Source: Amblyomma americanum (lineage: Eukaryota > Arthropoda > Arachnida > Ixodida > Ixodidae). From it: a stretch of DNA of 64,000 bases. The position numbers were made by a program, and so were the translations under genes. A model generated the notes under the pieces. The model worked only from the letters and a program-made list of their open reading frames with translations. It had not been told where the DNA came from and did not search any database. The stretch is taken from positions 155,048,599 through 155,112,598 of the forward strand of contig NC_135502.1 of NCBI RefSeq assembly GCF_052857255.1, given 5' to 3'. Positions 63,643 to 64,000 of this stretch are shown one piece after another (the first letter of the stretch is position 1; each line of letters starts with the position of its first letter).

Positions 63643-64000
63643 TTCCTCCACTGAAGCAGCTATTTATATTTATCATTCTCTAGTAGAACACTGTATATTA
63701 GATAAGAATTAATTGTATTGCTATGGGGAGCTCTCCACCAAGAACAGTATATCGCTGAGTGGCACTCAGCATCCAGAAACTAGAAGACTGCTCATGCGCT
63801 CTTAATGTCAACTCCAAAACCACAGATAAACACTTCATCGTAGACTGGCAATACTATCCCTCTCTGCAATGTCACCATCCCGGTGGGTGCTAGGCGGGCA
63901 ATGGCGAGTGGGAACGATAGCGGTTCATACGTGTCACATGCACTATTTTGGAAGGCAGTGTAGCGAATGAGCTCTTGCGATGTGGTGGTGCAGTCTTGTA
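63643..64000. other. No gene recognised
   Basis: Window end. No further family motif was seen, although the THAP-type gene could continue beyond the window. Confidence 0.45.

Noticed and set aside
1..64000. CRISPR array, bacterial operon, phage or plasmid features
   Set aside because: No regular direct repeats with unique spacers and no prokaryotic gene layout; all recognisable coding is from eukaryotic mobile elements or split exons.

Overview
The window looks like transposon-dense arthropod nuclear DNA, most likely from a hard tick (Ixodida). This rests on the repeat families: several copies of a tRNA-derived SINE resembling the one described from ixodid ticks (Ruka type, from memory), CR1/L2-like LINEs, Ty3/gypsy elements, a Penelope-like element, Tnp2, mariner-like and TTAA-type DNA elements. 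I see no complete, intact host gene and nothing bacterial or plasmid-like. The species call is inference; the repeat classes are read from the sequence.

Layout, left to right. 1-2.45 kb: a decayed Tnp2 (CACTA/EnSpm-type) transposase. 2.8-3.05 kb: a minus-strand mariner-type remnant. 4.79-5.19 kb: a degenerate ~42-bp satellite rich in CArG-like words. 5.21-14.2 kb: a minus-strand Ty3/gypsy element (gypsy-1) whose integrase is split by a plus-strand LINE (LINE-1, 5.40-9.55 kb); LINE-1 carries a 2A-like ribosome-skipping motif and is itself interrupted by a SINE. 14.485-19.774 kb: gypsy-2, structurally complete (205-bp LTRs, TTAG target duplication) but inactivated. 19.95-21.15 kb: a Penelope-like GIY-YIG remnant between ~250-bp inverted arms. 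22.61-26.48 kb: a pol-less LTR element (element A) with ~740-bp LTRs and AACGT duplications. 27.56-27.71 kb: a possible host exon on the minus strand. 27.8-33.0 kb: minus-strand LINE-2, same family as LINE-1, with a mutated 2A motif.

33.5-40.7 kb: gypsy-4 (minus), carrying a 238-bp TA-flanked MITE and split by minus-strand LINE-3, which itself holds a SINE with a 15-bp target duplication. 42.59-44.81 kb: a ~2.2-kb TTAA-flanked DNA element with no recognisable transposase. 45.3-54.4 kb: gypsy-3 (plus), split by an antisense pol-less LTR element (element B, 49.449-53.264 kb, ~748-bp LTRs, GGCC duplication). 54.85-55.32 kb: a solo LTR of the gypsy-1 family and a LINE tail. 55.8-63.65 kb: dispersed plus-strand pieces of a THAP-domain gene or THAP-type transposase gene, with LINE/SINE and gypsy fragments between them.

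The elements have invaded one another repeatedly, and the insertion order can be read: gypsy-1 before LINE-1 before SINE; gypsy-4 before LINE-3 before SINE, and gypsy-4 before the MITE; gypsy-3 before element B. The points most worth following up are the 2A motifs, the two pol-less LTR elements whose internal ORFs end in basic tails, the LINE/SINE junction shared between 37 kb and 57 kb, and the possible THAP gene. Boundaries of decayed elements are approximate; all comparisons were made by eye.
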